Source: Rickettsiella grylli
GTDB taxonomy: Bacteria; Pseudomonadota; Gammaproteobacteria; Diplorickettsiales; Diplorickettsiaceae
Direction of reading: 5' to 3'
NCBI RefSeq assembly: GCF_000168295.1
Contig: NZ_AAQJ02000001.1
Span: forward strand, 707,001-771,000
Length of the DNA: 64,000 nt
Under the pieces are notes generated by a model. The model had not been told where the DNA came from. It saw only the letters and a list, made by a program, of their open reading frames with translations, and did not search any database. A program made the position numbers and the translations under genes. Shown one piece after another: positions 1 through 8,947 of this stretch; position 1 is the stretch's first letter, and each line of letters starts with the position of its first letter.

Positions 1-2
1 TA

Positions 3-50
3 AAAATAGAAAATGTGGATAGTCAAAAAGCAATAGAAAGACATGCTTAG
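3..50 (+). CDS. 3' end of an unidentified upstream gene (partial)
   Basis: One frame is open from the window edge and ends at TAG 48-50, giving a short charged tail (KIENVDSQKAIERHA). The other two plus frames have stops in the first 30 bases. In gammaproteobacteria lapA often follows rpsA and ihfB, so this could be the tail of such a gene, but 15 residues are not enough to identify it. Confidence 0.3.
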   Translation, partial: KIENVDSQKAIERHA

Positions 51-147
51 ATTAATGAGGCGTAGCACGTACAAATTCCACTATAGCATTATGTTTAATA
101 ATGGCTACTTGGAGCATCGGTTTCCGTCGAGTGAGTAGGTAAAATCT

Positions 148-438
148 ATGCGATTCATAACATATTTCTTCCTGATTGTTTTATTTATTTTTGGATTAAT
201 TTTTGCAGGTCTTAATGCGGATTTAGTGAGTGTAAATTATTACTTAGGGACTCAAAGAATACCGCTTTCTTTATTAGCCATATTGAGTTTTGTTTTTGGT
301 GGCTTATTAGGTCTGCTAACAGCGTTTATTACCTATATTAAACTGAAATATGCGAACCGTCGTTTACGCCATCGTTTAAATCTCGTTGAAAAAGAACTCG
401 CTAATTTAAGAGCCTTACCCTTTAAAGATCAACATTAA
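148..438 (+). CDS. lapA: LapA-domain inner-membrane protein (LPS assembly protein A family)
   Basis: A 96-residue protein with two hydrophobic segments (about residues 3-25 and 38-63), a short polar connector carrying the typical LVSVNYYLG-like stretch, and a basic coiled C-terminal tail (KLKYANRRLRHRL). This is the LapA/YciS layout. In E. coli LapA works with LapB in the inner membrane in control of lipopolysaccharide synthesis through LpxC turnover. It lies 39 bp upstream of lapB, as in many gammaproteobacteria, so the two are probably one transcript. The neighbour makes the assignment firm despite the short length. Confidence 0.85.
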   Translation: MRFITYFFLIVLFIFGLIFAGLNADLVSVNYYLGTQRIPLSLLAILSFVFGGLLGLLTAFITYIKLKYANRRLRHRLNLVEKELANLRALPFKDQH

Positions 439-477
439 TGGTTGAAACTATAGAAAATACTGAGCAGAAGAAATACT

Positions 478-1638
478 ATGCTGGAATTGTTGTTTCTATT
501 GCTTCCTCTTGCAGCTGCTTCAGGTTGGTATGCTGCTTATTGCCAATTTTCTAATTTACACCTCCGTAAAAAACAGGCATGTAATCGTGAGTATTTGCGT
601 GGTTTAAACTACTTACTCAACGAGCAGTCTGATAAAGCGGTTGATACGTTTATTAGAATACTTGAAGTGGATACGGAAACGGTTGAAACGCATTTAGCGT
701 TAGGTGTGTTATTTCGCCGCCGGGGGGAAATTGACCGAGCTATTCGACTTCATCAAAATTTGATTGCAAGACCTCATCTCTCATCCGCATTAAAATTACA
801 AGCATTACTTGCCTTAGGAAGAGATTATTATTGTGCGGGTTTACTCGATAGGGCTGAACGTTTGTTTTTTGAAGTCATTCAGCAGGATGATAATGAATCA
901 GCACGTATAGCTGTACGTTATTTGTTAGAAATCTATCAACAACAAAAACGGTGGGAAATTGCTATCAAGCAAGCAAAAAAAATTTCGAAATGGGATAGCA
1001 AAATTTTTAAAAACATTGCTCATTATTATTGTGAATTAGCATTAAATCTACTGAATGCAGAAAATAATCACAAAGAAGCTATCCGATTATTGGATCTCGC
1101 CTTAAAATATGACAAACACTGCGTACGCGCTAATCTCATTAAGGGAAAATTAGCGATTATTAACGAAAAATGGGAACAGGCTATTGCACTCTACCAAGCC
1201 GTAAAAAAACAAGATCCTGATTATATTACAGAAACGTTAGAGCCTTTAAATCAATGCTACTTACAACATCAGTCAGGAATAATAGGCCTACTCAATTATT
1301 TACGTGAAACACTCAATGAGCATGCGCAAACTTCCATTTCATTAGCGATTGTAAAATTGATTCAAGAAAAAGATAGTAATAAAGCATTGCAATTTTTAAC
1401 GCAACAATTGCAAACTAAACCTTCATTAATCGGTTTATATCAATTAGTTGATTTACATTTAGCACAAGAAAATAATCCATTAACCAATAGAAATCATTTA
1501 ACCAGTTTGAAAGATCTGATTAAAAAATTAATGGAAAATAAGCCAGTTTATCGTTGTTTAAACTGCGGTTTTAATAGCAAAATGCTTGATTGGTTATGCC
1601 CTGCCTGTCGTAATTGGAGCAGCATTAAACCCTTATAA
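478..1638 (+). CDS. lapB: LapB, TPR protein regulating LPS synthesis
   Basis: A 386-residue protein, close to the E. coli length (389). It starts with one N-terminal membrane anchor (residues 1-20), followed by consecutive tetratricopeptide repeats (the second reads THLALGVLFRRRGEIDRAI), and ends in a rubredoxin-like metal knuckle with two Cys pairs (CLNCGF and CPACRNW, about residues 360-380). In E. coli LapB (YciM) recruits LpxC to the FtsH protease and so limits LPS synthesis; the metal-binding tail is needed for function. It follows lapA directly. All expected parts are present and nothing looks damaged. Confidence 0.93.
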   Translation: MLELLFLLLPLAAASGWYAAYCQFSNLHLRKKQACNREYLRGLNYLLNEQSDKAVDTFIRILEVDTETVETHLALGVLFRRRGEIDRAIRLHQNLIARPHLSSALKLQALLALGRDYYCAGLLDRAERLFFEVIQQDDNESARIAVRYLLEIYQQQKRWEIAIKQAKKISKWDSKIFKNIAHYYCELALNLLNAENNHKEAIRLLDLALKYDKHCVRANLIKGKLAIINEKWEQAIALYQAVKKQDPDYITETLEPLNQCYLQHQSGIIGLLNYLRETLNEHAQTSISLAIVKLIQEKDSNKALQFLTQQLQTKPSLIGLYQLVDLHLAQENNPLTNRNHLTSLKDLIKKLMENKPVYRCLNCGFNSKMLDWLCPACRNWSSIKPL

Positions 1639-1693
1639 AACGTCGTTTATTGTTTTAAAAAGTTTGGAATGTTTAAAAAATTATGTTAAATTA

Positions 1694-1713
1694 AAACGAG
1701 ATAGGCCTCGTTT
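1694..1713 (+). terminator. Possible terminator after lapB
   Basis: A 7-bp inverted repeat (AAACGAG / CTCGTTT) with a 6-nt loop lies 55 bp after the lapB stop and is followed by an A-rich stretch rather than a clear T run. The 263-bp gap up to the next gene otherwise shows no coding sequence. Confidence 0.3.
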
Positions 1714-1901
1714 AAAAATGACCCAGAAATTATTAAATTATTTTTAGATTAAAAAAAATAGGGAAGTTATTACGCTACTCTCAGATTTTCCCTCCCACAT
1801 ACATTTAAACATTATTGTTTCAGCTTTTAGGCTAGAAACTATTTTTACCAGTGCCTAAAAACGTCTCAATAGAACAAAAAGTCTTAAAAAGGAGATGAAT
1901 A

Positions 1902-4058
1902 ATGCCCGTATTAACCAATCATTCGGATACTCTTGAAGAAATATCAATAATCGATCACCCTCTTCAGGGTATTCATCCTCTTCATGAAGGAAATAATATT
2001 CAGATAGAAAATTATCGGCTTAACCAACACGCTGTGTGTTTTTCCGATGCCTTAAATACCGTCGTTAAATACCATCTGGATGGAAAAGGGCGAACGCGCT
2101 TATCGTTAGAATTACTCAAACAATCGGGTTTGTTTGTCGTTTCTATTTTTGGTGTGATGTTTTACTACGTTCCAGCCAAAGCCTATGCCGAATCGATTTG
2201 TGCTGATCCCGATTATAAAGAAATCCCTTGTGATTTTTTTATAATCAATCATTTGACCGGTACCCTGTTGGTCGCAGGCGGCGTCTTAATGACAGCCACT
2301 AATGCCTTTTTTGATCAAATAAATGCTGAATTTATTCCTCCATCCCTTATTAATTATTTAAAATATCCGTTAAGTTATAAACACAAAATAGCTGAAAATA
2401 TAGTGATATTTACGGGTTCTTTTATTGCTTCAGTCCCTTTTATCATACTGAGCATAACGAATCCTATACCCGGCTTACCGAAAGAAATTGTTGTTTTACA
2501 GTCCATGATTATTGGTTTAACCAATACATTACTTCATCTACTCCCTTTCAAATTAGTTTTAAAAAACCATTGGTATCGAATTCCTTTTTTACCTTTTGAA
2601 TTTGTTGTTCAAAAAATATCGCATCAATTTCTTAGCGAAGAAAAAAAACAGGAAAAAGAATTACATAAGAAACTCAATCATTATTATTCGCTGGTTAAAC
2701 AACGAATGATTGATCGCCTTGATCAGGCATTAAAGCTTTTAAGTATTTATGGGTTTAATTTTTCGGTGTGCGGCTCTACGAATTGCATTGCAAAAGATAT
2801 GCGTGATATTCAAAAACAAGATTCCTCTCCTTTACAACTATTAACACAATTACTTCATTACATTCATCAAATTTCACCCAACCCAATCCATTATACGCCG
2901 AGTAAACTCAATAACATTTTTAGAAAATTAATTTATTTTTCAGGCGCAAGTTGGGTCATATTAGCCTGTTCAGGATTTGAGATAGGTACCTTTAGTGAAA
3001 TAAATCGATTAACTGGAAATTTAGTTTCAGGAAGTATCCTTTCAGCACCTTCTATTTATTGCTTGGGTGTATTGTTAGCATTTTTTGGTGGAAATGCTTT
3101 ACAAAACAGCTATGATTATTTGACAGCGTGGCAATACGATTCGATTAAAATTCCTGTTGAATTTAAACTTTATCCGAAAACATCTGTATTATTGATAATC
3201 ATTTCAACCTACTTATCCTTTTTTTCTTATGCGGCTGGAGCGCAATTAATTGACGATAATTTTACAGGCGAGTTAGAATTTTTACGCCCTCATTTACTCC
3301 AATTTATGCTGAAGGTCTCTCAAACCGGTTTGATTTTTTTAGGTTCTACTGCGATGATAGATTTTGTTAAACGTGTGTTAGGAAAATTTGAGCAATATGG
3401 ATATAATGAAGATACACGAACGGTGGCTTGTATTTTTGAGTCATTTCGACAAATGAAAAGTAGCATACAACTTTTTAAACCGGATTTGTTGTTGTCTTCT
3501 TTAGCGGACACAGATGAAGATCAATTAAAATCTATTTTAAATTTGCAACGAGAAAAAGACCGAGAAGAATTAAAACAGACATTATTAGAATTAAAATTAA
3601 TCGTCCATCAAAAATTATTAAACGCGGCGCGAATACATGAAAACGATCACGGTAAAACTGAATTCATTAACGAATTATTGCAATGGATGAGTACGCAATT
3701 CGATTTTACGACATATCCAAAAGAAGCGTATATTAAATTACCGAAAGATTTGTATAAAATTTGTGAAGAATATAACGCTATTTGCAAAATGATAGAGCGC
3801 TTAGAGAAGTTAAACTTTGATTTTGATAATGAATCGCTTCTGTCTGTAGACCATACGAATTCAAACAATGAAGTTTATAGCGCTTATGGGCGCATGGAGC
3901 CTGCTGAAAAAACCCCTTTAATACCCAAAAAGGGAAGTGTAATGACTCGAGTTTATGCCCCTTTTCGGTTTTATTCATCGCCGTCTTTTCATGATCATGC
4001 AGATTCAGGTCGTTTTTCTATGCATGAACTTTCAAATTCAAATTACATGAGGATATAA
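1902..4058 (+). CDS. Large multi-span membrane protein, unrecognised
   Basis: A 718-residue protein preceded by a strong ribosome-binding site (AAAAAGGAG, 6-7 nt before ATG). I count about eight hydrophobic segments, for example around residues 75-95, 115-135, 170-190, 200-220, 350-370, 390-405, 430-450 and 480-500. A charged helical stretch (about 245-260) and a long polar, helical C-terminal half (about 500-718) complete it. No family was recognised. Size and layout (paired membrane segments plus long cytosolic helices) recall the equally unrecognised 656-aa protein at 32390-34360. Such proteins are common among lineage-specific Legionellales genes and could be secreted substrates, but no translocation signal can be proved by reading. 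Confidence 0.75.
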   Translation: MPVLTNHSDTLEEISIIDHPLQGIHPLHEGNNIQIENYRLNQHAVCFSDALNTVVKYHLDGKGRTRLSLELLKQSGLFVVSIFGVMFYYVPAKAYAESICADPDYKEIPCDFFIINHLTGTLLVAGGVLMTATNAFFDQINAEFIPPSLINYLKYPLSYKHKIAENIVIFTGSFIASVPFIILSITNPIPGLPKEIVVLQSMIIGLTNTLLHLLPFKLVLKNHWYRIPFLPFEFVVQKISHQFLSEEKKQEKELHKKLNHYYSLVKQRMIDRLDQALKLLSIYGFNFSVCGSTNCIAKDMRDIQKQDSSPLQLLTQLLHYIHQISPNPIHYTPSKLNNIFRKLIYFSGASWVILACSGFEIGTFSEINRLTGNLVSGSILSAPSIYCLGVLLAFFGGNALQNSYDYLTAWQYDSIKIPVEFKLYPKTSVLLIIISTYLSFFSYAAGAQLIDDNFTGELEFLRPHLLQFMLKVSQTGLIFLGSTAMIDFVKRVLGKFEQYGYNEDTRTVACIFESFRQMKSSIQLFKPDLLLSSLADTDEDQLKSILNLQREKDREELKQTLLELKLIVHQKLLNAARIHENDHGKTEFINELLQWMSTQFDFTTYPKEAYIKLPKDLYKICEEYNAICKMIERLEKLNFDFDNESLLSVDHTNSNNEVYSAYGRMEPAEKTPLIPKKGSVMTRVYAPFRFYSSPSFHDHADSGRFSMHELSNSNYMRI

Positions 4059-4098
4059 ATTTTAATCGTTTTTGACGATAGAAATTAAATTAATTTGC

Positions 4099-5103
4099 AT
4101 GGATAGTCGCACACAACGTAAAACGAAAACCGTAAAATTAATGAGACCGATTTTTAAAGCGATGCTTTTTGTGTGGCTTTTAACAAACAGCAGTGAGCAA
4201 ATAGCTGCACAAGAATTAGGACATTATATACCCGGTGCTTGGGATATTCGAAGCTTTATTTCACCGCCGCCGGGTTATTACTTGACGTTATACAACTATT
4301 TTTACACAAGCCACGATATAAAAAATCAAAATGGACATTCAATTCAATCCATAAACATTAGGGATACCCAAATTGCTTTGGACATTAATGTTCATAATGC
4401 GTTTGTTGCGCCTCTATTCATTTGGGTACCCAAAACCAAATTGATGGGTGCTGATTTCGCATTCATGTTATTACAACCCGTAGCAAATCCATCCTTGCAA
4501 TCTTCCCTTCAAATACTGAATACAGGGCTTTCAATTAATCAATCCAGTTGGGGTATTGCAGATTCCTATGTTCGACCGTTATGGTTTACATGGCGATGGC
4601 CAATCGTTGATCTTTCAGCTTCTTATGCATTTTATGCACCAACGGGGAGATATCGTAATCTGAGTCGTAATAATACAGGTTTAGGCTTTTGGACGCATGA
4701 GTTTCAATGTGCGGGCACATGGTTTCCTGGTAAAAAACATTTATTATCCGTTACACTTGCAGGTACCTATGATTTTAATCAACGTAAAACGGATATTGAC
4801 ATTCGACCTGGAAATTATTTTTCTTTGAATTGGGGAATCAGTCAATTATTTTCTATTCGAGAAAAAGATAGTTTAGAAATTGGTATTCCGGGTTATGACC
4901 AATGGCAAATTACAAATGATTCAGGAGCTGCCGTGAAGGGTAATCCTTCTATCCATGATAAGGTCCATGCCGTTGGTCTCCAAGTAGGTTATACGTTGGC
5001 TGCTTTAAACTTAGTTGTAACCGGGAAATGTCTTCAAGAGTTTCGTGCACGGTCTCGATTTCAGGGAAGAGTCTACACATTGTCTTTGTCAACCCATTTC
5101 TAA
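4099..5103 (+). CDS. Phenol_MetA_deg-like outer-membrane protein
   Basis: About 335 residues. The open frame reaches back to a TTG at 4072, but no ribosome-binding site sits at a proper distance there; ATG 4099 is used here, and ATG 4141 (MRPIFKAMLFVWLL) would give a cleaner signal peptide. The mature part has the pattern of the COG4313/Phenol_MetA_deg family, predicted outer-membrane beta-barrels near hydrophobic-compound catabolism genes: an early PGYY motif, a central FYAPTGRY motif followed by GLGFWTHEFQ, and a C-terminal aromatic beta-strand ending in F. It sits 40 bp after the membrane protein gene and upstream of two other outer-membrane-type proteins and an alkyl sulfatase, suggesting uptake of an amphipathic compound (inference). 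Confidence 0.7.
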   Translation: MDSRTQRKTKTVKLMRPIFKAMLFVWLLTNSSEQIAAQELGHYIPGAWDIRSFISPPPGYYLTLYNYFYTSHDIKNQNGHSIQSINIRDTQIALDINVHNAFVAPLFIWVPKTKLMGADFAFMLLQPVANPSLQSSLQILNTGLSINQSSWGIADSYVRPLWFTWRWPIVDLSASYAFYAPTGRYRNLSRNNTGLGFWTHEFQCAGTWFPGKKHLLSVTLAGTYDFNQRKTDIDIRPGNYFSLNWGISQLFSIREKDSLEIGIPGYDQWQITNDSGAAVKGNPSIHDKVHAVGLQVGYTLAALNLVVTGKCLQEFRARSRFQGRVYTLSLSTHF

Positions 5104-5334
5104 TCAGGTTAAATTGTTCAGCTGGAAAGGCATCGATCGATTTTAAATCGTTTCAAAAAATGGGAGGGATTTTAGGAAATAATAGCTAATCTATTTTTAT
5201 CCCATAACCAATGAAAATAGCAAATACTCAACCCAATTAACCCAACGTATTTTTTAAAACAACAATCTACTTTTAACAATAGTAATTTTTCCATTTTTAG
5301 GTTACGAATTAATGATGAGGAAAAACATGATAAA

Positions 5335-6009
5335 ATGAAATTCAATTTTTATAGTGGCTTGTTGTTATTATTTTTCCCACTCATTTGCTTTGCATGTGAA
5401 CAGCATGAAAAGCTTTGGCTAGGGATAGATACCCAGCGGAGCTTTTCTGAAAACAGTCCCTGGCTTTACTCCATTTCATCTGAATTAAGATTTATTAATA
5501 ACGATCATCCGTGGCAAACACTATTTTTTGAAGGTGGGGTTGGGCGTCAAATTTTATTCAATAAAAATATTTGGTTGGGTTATCGATGGTCAGGTCATGA
5601 CCCGTCCCATCAATTTTACTCAGAAAATCGTTTTTTTCAGCAATTTATTTGGCCTATTAATCCAAAGGATCGCATCCGTTTTATTTCGCGATCCCGTTTA
5701 GAGGAAATAATACGAGAAAACCAACATCCAATGACGTTTCGATTGCGAAAACGAATTTCAGCAGAAATAAAATATGATTTTAGGAGAAAGATCAATCCTT
5801 ATTTTTACGATGAGCTTTTTTTTCGTTTAAATAAAACAAAGTATACTTCCGACAGTGTTTTAAGTGAAAATCGACTATTTTTAGGTGTCCGTATTTATTT
5901 ATCCAAGAAAAAATCAGTAAAAATAGGCTATATTAATCAATATCAATCTGAAACACCTTTCAGCAAAAATCAACTCAATCATATTTTAGCACTAACCTAT
6001 TCCTTTTAA
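5335..6009 (+). CDS. DUF2490-family secreted/outer-membrane protein
   Basis: A 224-residue protein with a signal peptide (residues 1-20, cleavage near CFA-C). The mature part matches the DUF2490 layout: alternating beta-strands beginning with KLWLGIDTQ, a central GVGRQILFNKNIWLGYRW, and a basic strand-turn region (RFISRSRLEE), ending in an aromatic strand (HILALTYSF) typical of outer-membrane barrels. Function of the family is unknown. A GAGG element lies about 15 nt upstream of ATG 5335; a three-codon ATG-TGA frame overlaps the start. It is part of the run of envelope genes from 4.1 to 8.8 kb. Confidence 0.7.
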   Translation: MKFNFYSGLLLLFFPLICFACEQHEKLWLGIDTQRSFSENSPWLYSISSELRFINNDHPWQTLFFEGGVGRQILFNKNIWLGYRWSGHDPSHQFYSENRFFQQFIWPINPKDRIRFISRSRLEEIIRENQHPMTFRLRKRISAEIKYDFRRKINPYFYDELFFRLNKTKYTSDSVLSENRLFLGVRIYLSKKKSVKIGYINQYQSETPFSKNQLNHILALTYSF

Positions 6010-6048
6010 GTGGATAACTGATTTTAAACTTTTATAGTGAGTTTATTC

Positions 6049-6819
6049 ATGAAAAAATTAACGTTATTTTTCCTTTTATGCGTCATGATTGGTTATGCGC
6101 TCTACGTAAAAGCAGATAATACATCCACTGATTTAACACAAGCCAATAATCCCATTGCGAATATTAAAGCATTTAATATTCAAAACTATTATTATTCTAA
6201 TCTATCCGCGTTGGATACTTCGGGCGATACCGTATGGTTACGTTACGCACAGCCTATTCATAAATTTTTAATACGAGCGTCCATGCCGATCCAAAATTTT
6301 CCTACCGAATCATCGCATAAAACGGGAACCGGTGATTTTAATATTTTCGCTGCTTATTTATTGAATACAGGAAATCCATCAATAAGCTTTGGCATCGGTC
6401 CTTTGCTTGTCGCGCCCACCGCAAGCCCCAGTGTTTTAGGGAATGGCCAATGGCAAGGAGGGCTTGCAATCGTGTATTTCAATGGAAGCTCAAAAAAAAT
6501 CCAATTTGGCGGATTAATGACGTATCAAGCCGATTTTACAGGCAACAAAAACAGAGAACATACCAGTCTGCTTACTCTACAGCCTTTTGCATTCTACCAA
6601 TTAGGTCAAGGTTATTATTTAAGGACAGCACCGACGTGGGTATTCAATTTTGTTCCCAATAGCCATGTTATTCCACTGAGCGTTGGTTTTGGAAAAGTAA
6701 GCAAAATTGGGAAAACCATCTATAATTTTTTTATTGAACCACAATTTTCAATTTCACATAAGGGAGCAGGGCAGCCACTAACACAAATTTATGCTGCACT
6801 TAACTTACAATTTCTTTGA
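6049..6819 (+). CDS. Neuromedin-U/transporter-type outer-membrane protein
   Basis: Start chosen at ATG 6049 because it begins a clean signal peptide (MKKLTLFFLLCVMIGYALYV); an in-frame GTG at 6037 would add four residues. The mature 230-residue part has features of small barrel-like proteins annotated as neuromedin U or transporter: a GTGDF turn, FGIGPLLVAPTAS followed by LGNGQWQGG, and near the end VIPLSVGFGKVSKIGK. The specific substrate is unknown. It lies 51 bp upstream of the alkyl sulfatase and 39 bp after the DUF2490 gene, so co-transcription is likely. Confidence 0.65.
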   Translation: MKKLTLFFLLCVMIGYALYVKADNTSTDLTQANNPIANIKAFNIQNYYYSNLSALDTSGDTVWLRYAQPIHKFLIRASMPIQNFPTESSHKTGTGDFNIFAAYLLNTGNPSISFGIGPLLVAPTASPSVLGNGQWQGGLAIVYFNGSSKKIQFGGLMTYQADFTGNKNREHTSLLTLQPFAFYQLGQGYYLRTAPTWVFNFVPNSHVIPLSVGFGKVSKIGKTIYNFFIEPQFSISHKGAGQPLTQIYAALNLQFL

Positions 6820-6870
6820 TTCTAATAATAAAGAGTCAAGCTTTTTTATTTTATTAATAGGATTACAGGT

Positions 6871-8835
6871 ATGTTTTGGAAAATGATTCCCTTTTTTTTA
6901 TTAGTGTTGGGCTTGAATGTCTATGCAGACGATTTAACGCCAAAAGCAGCATCTCAATTTACCAAATCAGCCAACCAATCCTTCCTCAATAAACTTCCCT
7001 TCCATAATAAAAAAGCTTTTGACGATGCAAAAGCTCATTTTATAGGAAATGCTCCCGATTTAGAGATTAAAAATAAACACGGTCAGGTGATTTGGTCGAT
7101 GAAAAACTATGCGTTTATCCCAGCCTCTTTCCAAGCTCCTTCGACCGTGAATCCAAGTCTTTGGCATCAAGCAAGACTCAACATGAATTATGGTCTTTAT
7201 CACGTTAAGGATAATATTTATCAAGTACGGGGTTATGATCTTTCTAACATGGATATTATTGAGGGAAGAGAAGGCCTTATTATCATCGATCCATTACTCA
7301 CTGAAGAAACTGCAAATGCAGCGCTTGCGTTATATTATCAGCACCGGCCTAAAAAGCCGGTTATTGCGGTTATTTATACACATAGTCACGCGGATCATTA
7401 TGGCGGTGTGAAGGGGATCGTAACCCCTGAATCGGTTGCAAACGGAAAAGTAAAAATAATAGCCCCAGAAGGCTTTTTAAGCGCCGCTGTAAGTGAAAAT
7501 GTTTATGCAGGAAATGCAATGAGCCGGCGCGCAACCTATATGTATGGTGCATTATTGCCCAAAAGCGAAACAGGCCAGATTGATGCTGGTTTAGGAAAAA
7601 CAATATCACTGGGCAATATCAGCTTAATTCCGCCTACTGATGTTATTCGTAAAACAGGTGAAAAACGAATGATTGACGGCGTCGAGATGGTCTTTCAAAT
7701 GGCGCCCCATACTGAAGCTCCGGCTGAAATGCTTATTTATTTCCCAAAACAGCGGGCATTATGCATGGCAGAAGATGCGACTCATACCTTACACAATCTT
7801 TATACCTTGCGAGGAGCACAAGTTAGAGATCCCGCGAGTTGGTGGAAAACAATCAATGAAGCGATTGAACGGTGGGGGAACCAATCTGATGTAGTATTTG
7901 CTCAACATCATTGGCCTATGTGGGGTTCAGAAAACATTGTGAATTATTTAAAAAAACAAAGAGATCTTTACAAATATATCCACGATCAAACACTTCATAT
8001 GATAAATCAAGGGTATACCCTAACTGAAGTGGGTAATCGGCTTACATTACCCCCATCGTTAGCGAGTGAATGGTATAATCGAGGCTACTATGGTTCCGTG
8101 AGTCATAATGCGAAAGCAGTTTATCAACGTTATATCGGTTGGTATGATTCCAATCCGGCCCATCTCAATCCTTTATCCCCCGCGGAAGCCGGAAAACGCT
8201 ATGTTGAATTTATGGGAGGAGAAGAAGCCGTTATCCACAAAGCACGGGAATACTACCAAAAAGGGGAGTATCGATGGGTGGCTGAAGTCCTGAATCACGT
8301 TGTTTTTGCCAATCCTAATAACAAAGCCGCACGTTATTTAGAAGCCGATGCGTTTGAACAGCTGGGTTATCAATCTGAAAATGCAACCTGGCGAAATGAA
8401 TATTTGATGGGAGCTTACGAACTTCGTCATGGCGTCCCTCATGTGGCAGGAACTGAAACGGCGAGTCCCGATACACTACGTGCGATGCCCATAGAAATGT
8501 ATCTTGATTTTATGGGTATTCGATTGAATAGCCATAAAGCAGAAGGTAAAAAATTTAAAATTAATCTCAATTTAACGGATAAAAACCAATCCTATGCACT
8601 TGAAATAGACCATTCAGTATTGATCTATACGCCCAATAAACATTTTAAAGATGCCGATGTCAGCTTAAATCTTAAAAGAAGTACGTTTGATAAGCTCACC
8701 TTAAAGCAAGAAAATATGATGCACGATATATCAACTGGTGATATTCAATTAGAAGGTAACCAACAAAAGCTTGATGCATTTATGAATTTATTTGATAATT
8801 TTCCGCCCATGTTTAATATTATTACGCCGAATTAA
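6871..8835 (+). CDS. Secreted SdsA1-type alkyl/aryl sulfatase (metallo-beta-lactamase fold)
   Basis: A 654-residue protein (Pseudomonas SdsA1 is similar in length) with a signal peptide (residues 1-19, MFWKMIPFFLLVLGLNVYA). The metallo-beta-lactamase domain carries the zinc motif THSHADHYGG (H171, H173, D175, H176). Further zinc-site segments are CMAEDATHTLHN and QHHWPMWG, followed by the helical dimerisation region and a C-terminal SCP2-like domain (about residues 530-654). Enzymes of this family hydrolyse primary alkyl sulfates such as SDS to alcohol and sulfate in the periplasm or outside. All metal ligands I can identify are present. The three envelope genes upstream may help import or tolerance of the substrate (inference). 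Confidence 0.9.
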   Translation: MFWKMIPFFLLVLGLNVYADDLTPKAASQFTKSANQSFLNKLPFHNKKAFDDAKAHFIGNAPDLEIKNKHGQVIWSMKNYAFIPASFQAPSTVNPSLWHQARLNMNYGLYHVKDNIYQVRGYDLSNMDIIEGREGLIIIDPLLTEETANAALALYYQHRPKKPVIAVIYTHSHADHYGGVKGIVTPESVANGKVKIIAPEGFLSAAVSENVYAGNAMSRRATYMYGALLPKSETGQIDAGLGKTISLGNISLIPPTDVIRKTGEKRMIDGVEMVFQMAPHTEAPAEMLIYFPKQRALCMAEDATHTLHNLYTLRGAQVRDPASWWKTINEAIERWGNQSDVVFAQHHWPMWGSENIVNYLKKQRDLYKYIHDQTLHMINQGYTLTEVGNRLTLPPSLASEWYNRGYYGSVSHNAKAVYQRYIGWYDSNPAHLNPLSPAEAGKRYVEFMGGEEAVIHKAREYYQKGEYRWVAEVLNHVVFANPNNKAARYLEADAFEQLGYQSENATWRNEYLMGAYELRHGVPHVAGTETASPDTLRAMPIEMYLDFMGIRLNSHKAEGKKFKINLNLTDKNQSYALEIDHSVLIYTPNKHFKDADVSLNLKRSTFDKLTLKQENMMHDISTGDIQLEGNQQKLDAFMNLFDNFPPMFNIITPN

Positions 8836-8947
8836 ATAAACGTATTTTTATTGATTGTGAATTTTTCCATTTTATAATTTTATTAGATATTGTAGACTAT
8901 AAATTATAAAAATAGCGAACGGAAAAAATATTACGGAAATCAACGCA

